DNA of 8,959 bases from NCBI GenBank assembly GCA_022424805.1, contig JAKMGR010000463.1:1-8959 (forward strand). The letters are read 5' to 3'. The notes beneath the pieces are model-generated. The model was not told the DNA's origin. It did not search any database and saw only the letters and a program-made list of their open reading frames with translations. Numbering within the stretch: the stretch's first letter is position 1; each line of letters begins with the position of its first letter. The position numbers were made by a program, and so were the translations under genes. Source of the stretch: Verrucomicrobiales bacterium (lineage in GTDB: Bacteria > Verrucomicrobiota > Verrucomicrobiia > Verrucomicrobiales > DEV007). Positions 6,083 to 8,959 of this stretch are shown here, one piece after another.

Positions 6083-6672
6083 AGTTTTTTATCTTCGTCA
6101 CCGTGGCTTTTCTGGCCTCTTTTATTGTGCAGGAATTCATTCCTGCATTCGAGTGGGCCTATTTGTCTCGCATCCTCCTGGTCCACATCACTTTCCTCGC
6201 CATCGCGGCTGCGGTTCCTTTTCCGGCGATGCTGCTCTACGCGTTAATTGGCGGCTTCACCTGGGACGCGCGACATCACATTCCCATTTACCCACCAGAG
6301 GCGACTGCTGGGATCTTCATTCAGGCGGAGCTGCCGTTTGGATTCACGATTTTCATTTTTGGCCTGACAGGTGCCCTGATTCAAGGAGTTCGCCCGCTAT
6401 TTCGCAAGGGCCGATGGGAGCTGCCCGTTCTTATGATCGGGATTTGCACCTCCCTGGGGCTGCTCCTCGAATACCTTGTGATCAGCTTTCATCGAGGCGG
6501 ACTCGATATACCGGTTGAGCTGTGGTGGAAACTCCTCATGTCCGGACTGTTTTCTGCTCTTGTTTCCCCGTTTCTTCTGCTATTATTGAGCCGCCTTGGA
6601 GCACGTTTTCGATATCGATTACGCAGTAAGAACTCGTATCGTCGACACAACTACGATGGTGACGCAATTTAG
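6079..6672 (+). CDS. mreD: Rod shape-determining protein MreD
   Basis: A 197-residue polytopic membrane protein, the integral-membrane member of the Mre complex that works with MreC in controlling PBP2-RodA wall synthesis. Hydrophobic stretches lie at about residues 3-20, 28-60 (probably two helices), 85-105, 115-137 and 148-172. The family is weakly conserved, so the call rests on this topology together with its place between mreC and mrdA. The last 25 residues are rich in Arg and Lys (RLGARFRYRLRSKNSYRR), consistent with a cytoplasmic C-terminus under the positive-inside rule. The start overlaps the mreC stop by 4 nt, and the 3' end overlaps the mrdA start by 17 nt. No Shine-Dalgarno motif is seen. 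Translational reinitiation from mreC is likely. Confidence 0.93.
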   Translation: MKFFIFVTVAFLASFIVQEFIPAFEWAYLSRILLVHITFLAIAAAVPFPAMLLYALIGGFTWDARHHIPIYPPEATAGIFIQAELPFGFTIFIFGLTGALIQGVRPLFRKGRWELPVLMIGICTSLGLLLEYLVISFHRGGLDIPVELWWKLLMSGLFSALVSPFLLLLLSRLGARFRYRLRSKNSYRRHNYDGDAI

Positions 6673-8821
6673 AATCCGGCTTTATATGCTGGCCCTCTTC
6701 GTGATAGCCGGTTTCAGCTTGCTTGTGTACCGCCTCTACCAAATCCAGGTAATCGAGCACGAAACCTACGCGGCAAAGGTCCCGGGCAGTAAATTTGAGT
6801 CCGTACGTATCCCAGGAATCCGTGGAGAGATCAAGGATCGCAATGGCCTCACTATCGTCGACAGCACACCGAATTACGAGCTGCAGTTCGATTTGCGGGA
6901 AATCCTCGACGCCTACAAGAAGGTTCACCAGGGAGTTCCGGATTACACGTGGGAACGATTCGACAGCCGGGGCCTGCGCCAGGAAAAGACCGAGACCGAT
7001 ATCGTCAAAGTGGTGGAGGAGACCGTTTTCCCCGTTCTTCAGGAACTGGGAATGCTGGCGGACTACAGCGCTAACTCGATGCGAGTTCATTTCCGATCAA
7101 CCGCAGGGGTCGTGCCGTTCACCTATCGTCGCGACCTGAGCTTCAGGGAGTTCGCCCGCTTCGCGGAAAACAACATCGGCATCCCCGGGGTCACCGTGAC
7201 TCAGACGGGACGTCGCCGCTACCTCTACGACTCCCTCGCCTGCCACATTCTCGGCTACATGAATCTCGCTGATATCGATCAGGTCCGAGAAGAAAAGAAG
7301 CTCGATTTCAACTACTACGTCGGAGACGACTACGGTGTCATGGGCATCGAGAAGACGATGGATCAATACCTGCAGGGCAAGCCGGGTAAACTGGTGATTG
7401 AGAAAAATGAAAAAGGCAAGATCGTTGGGGAAGTGAGTCGCTCTTCGGCAAAGCCGGGATCGGATGTTTATCTCACTATTGACGCGCGAATTCAGGCCAT
7501 TACCGAGCGGGCGCTGCGCAAAGTGGGCCGTGGCGCGGCAGTGGTAGTAGATCCCCAAACCGGAGACATTCTCTCGATCGCTTCCGTTCCGTCTTTCAAC
7601 CCCAACGTTTTCATCCCCGAAGTGAACATCGACGACTGGAAACGCTATACCGAAGATCCGACAAGCCCGATGTTCAGCCGGGCGATCAACCCTTACTCGC
7701 CAGGATCAACTTGCAAAATTCCGATCGCTCTCGCGGGTTGCCTTTCTGAATCCTGGAAATACCGATTCAGTTGCGGTGGCGGCGCGCAGTACAGCAACAA
7801 GTTTATGAAATGCTGGTCTTCGGGACATGGTTCCGTCGATGTCAGCACGGCGATCAAAGTCAGCTGCAATGGATTTTTCTACCGCTACGCCAATGACACG
7901 GGTATTCGCAACATTCAGACCGTCACTGGCTTGCTGGGGCTGGGCAAAAAGACCGGGATTAAGATCACGGGGGAGAATCCCGGCAACATTCCTTCACCGG
8001 AATGGCTGAGAATGCAGGGACTGCTCTGGAGCGATGCTTTCACCGCGCTTGTCGCGATTGGACAGGGAGCTACCGAGGCAACCCCGCTGCAGATGGCTTC
8101 TGTCACCGCTACGGTTGCCAACGGAGGAAAGGTCTATCAGCCCCGCATCATCAAGAAAGTCGTCGAGAAAAATGGCGAAATCGTTTCAGAGGAACCGCCA
8201 AAAATCAAAGCAGACCTCACCAAAGAAGGCATCACCGCTGCACAACTCGAAATCGTCAAACGTGGGATGTGGCGAGTCGTGAATGAAGGCGGTGGAACAG
8301 CTGGGCGAGCTAAATCAGAATACACTGTATTGTCCGGGAAAACCGGAACTGCCCAGACCGCAAATCCCCTGCAACCTACCAACGCCTGGTTCATAGCCTT
8401 CGCTCCCTACGATGATCCGAAATATGCTGTTTGTGTTTTTGTGGAAAACGGAAATTCTGGCGGAGGCGCGGCTTCCCCCATCGCGAAACGAATCATTGAT
8501 GGTGCGACCACACTGGGTCAAGGACGCGAAATGGAAGTCACCGCTCTCCCAGAAGCCATTGGCAGAACGGATCGCGTAATGAGCGTATCCTTCGACAATT
8601 CAGATCTTGACGCCTTTGCTATGGTAGACGAAGACAGGTCTGTCGACGTTGCCGCGTTCGTGCCCGAAACACTTCAACGGACATACCGTCCAACGAGCAA
8701 CCTTGCTCGTCCAACAATCAAAAAGTCCACCGACTCTCGTGGTCAGGTGAGCCGAATGAACTCCAAACCAAAGCCGAAGTTTCGCCCTTTCCAATGGTTG
8801 AAACGAAAAAAGAACAGATGA
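6656..8821 (+). CDS. mrdA: Penicillin-binding protein 2 (peptidoglycan DD-transpeptidase MrdA)
   Basis: A 721-residue class B penicillin-binding protein, the elongation-specific transpeptidase that cross-links new peptidoglycan with RodA in the periplasm. One membrane anchor lies at about residues 6-26, followed by the dimerisation/pedestal domain (GIRGEIKDRNG near 54-64; VMGIEKTMDQYLQG near 228-241). The catalytic domain has all three active-site motifs: SxxK as S351-T-C-K354, SxN as S403-C-N405, and K562-T-G564 in SGKTGTAQT. The SxN form SCN differs from the SAD of E. coli PBP2. I chose the ATG at 6656 because it places the anchor at the N-terminus. A TTG at 6596 would add 20 residues overlapping mreD with no family character. 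About 80-100 residues extend beyond the transpeptidase domain, ending in a very basic tail (residues 676-721). No Shine-Dalgarno motif is seen. Confidence 0.98.
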   Translation: MVTQFRIRLYMLALFVIAGFSLLVYRLYQIQVIEHETYAAKVPGSKFESVRIPGIRGEIKDRNGLTIVDSTPNYELQFDLREILDAYKKVHQGVPDYTWERFDSRGLRQEKTETDIVKVVEETVFPVLQELGMLADYSANSMRVHFRSTAGVVPFTYRRDLSFREFARFAENNIGIPGVTVTQTGRRRYLYDSLACHILGYMNLADIDQVREEKKLDFNYYVGDDYGVMGIEKTMDQYLQGKPGKLVIEKNEKGKIVGEVSRSSAKPGSDVYLTIDARIQAITERALRKVGRGAAVVVDPQTGDILSIASVPSFNPNVFIPEVNIDDWKRYTEDPTSPMFSRAINPYSPGSTCKIPIALAGCLSESWKYRFSCGGGAQYSNKFMKCWSSGHGSVDVSTAIKVSCNGFFYRYANDTGIRNIQTVTGLLGLGKKTGIKITGENPGNIPSPEWLRMQGLLWSDAFTALVAIGQGATEATPLQMASVTATVANGGKVYQPRIIKKVVEKNGEIVSEEPPKIKADLTKEGITAAQLEIVKRGMWRVVNEGGGTAGRAKSEYTVLSGKTGTAQTANPLQPTNAWFIAFAPYDDPKYAVCVFVENGNSGGGAASPIAKRIIDGATTLGQGREMEVTALPEAIGRTDRVMSVSFDNSDLDAFAMVDEDRSVDVAAFVPETLQRTYRPTSNLARPTIKKSTDSRGQVSRMNSKPKPKFRPFQWLKRKKNR

Positions 8822-8959
8822 CGGCTTTTCTGAATTTCACCCTCTACTGTTGCCTCCCTTCGCTGGAGGCGTCCCTTCCCGACGACCATGTCGCGTGTGG
8901 ATCAGGTAATGCACTGCCATCTTTTGAGTCGCTGCCGATCGCCCCATGCCAGTCTGGAC
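8818..8959 (+). CDS. Possible start of a next operon gene, truncated by the window edge (unrecognised)
   Basis: An ATG at 8818 overlaps the mrdA stop as ATGA, the same junction type as mreC/mreD. Its frame stays open for 47 codons to the window end. The translation (beginning MTAFLNFTLYCCLPSLEAS) is rich in Cys, Ser and Pro, matches nothing I know, and does not look like the RodA often found next to PBP2. Another open frame starts at an ATG at 8888. A hairpin GCCTCC/GGAGGC (8852-8857 and 8865-8870) lies inside but lacks a T run, so I do not call it an intrinsic terminator. This may equally be non-coding spacer after the operon. Confidence 0.25.
   Translation, partial: MTAFLNFTLYCCLPSLEASLPDDHVACGSGNALPSFESLPIAPCQSG

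Noticed and set aside
6596..6655. TTG at 6596 as the mrdA start
   Set aside because: It would put a charged 20-residue segment before the membrane anchor and lie deep inside mreD. The ATG at 6656 gives the normal PBP2 N-terminus.
8852..8870. Hairpin GCCTCC/GGAGGC as the operon terminator
   Set aside because: It has no T run on either side, so it cannot be called an intrinsic terminator; an open frame also crosses it.
1..8959. CRISPR array, toxin-antitoxin pair, phage or defence genes
   Set aside because: There are no regularly spaced repeats beyond the short cluster at 3428-3513, and every confident gene is a housekeeping or conserved-hypothetical family.

Overview
The window is about 9 kb of compact, moderately GC-rich bacterial chromosome. 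It carries nine intact protein genes, one decayed gene at the left edge and a possible truncated gene at the right edge. The proteins read best as a Gram-negative rod from the Verrucomicrobiota, probably Opitutae-like. The basis is the style of the MreB, PBP2, YkgJ-type and DNA-alkylation-repair-like sequences, judged from family knowledge and not from a search. None of the nine starts I chose has a convincing Shine-Dalgarno motif.

Layout, left to right. At 12-494 lies a pseudogene of an AlkC-like DNA alkylation repair glycosylase, with its middle deleted. At 576-1808 (+) is a DUF1015 protein. It converges, 6 bp apart, on a minus-strand pair: a DUF151 'bifunctional nuclease' protein (1815-2282) and, upstream of it, a gamma-class carbonic anhydrase (2355-2891). 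A divergent AT-rich region follows, with a plausible sigma-70-type promoter and a perfect AT palindrome, and leads into an HU-type DNA-binding protein (3087-3362, +). That gene ends in a strong intrinsic terminator. Next comes about 130 bp of non-coding DNA with direct and inverted repeats that resembles a small mobile-repeat scar. A minus-strand YkgJ-type cysteine-cluster protein (3561-3902) follows.

The right half is a cell-elongation operon: mreB (4108-5139), mreC (5180-6082), mreD (6079-6672) and mrdA/PBP2 (6656-8821). mreC/mreD overlap by 4 nt and mreD/mrdA by 17 nt, which points to translational coupling. Together they encode the cytoplasmic actin-like filament (MreB), the inner-membrane linkers (MreC, MreD) and the periplasmic peptidoglycan transpeptidase (PBP2) of the elongasome. 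No RodA gene is visible before the window ends.

I see no convincing undescribed system; most of the window is housekeeping. The points most worth a second look are the deletion-type alkC-like pseudogene, the repeat cluster downstream of the HU gene, the absence of Shine-Dalgarno sites combined with pyrimidine tracts before mreB and mreC, and the oppositely charged C-terminal tails of MreC and PBP2.
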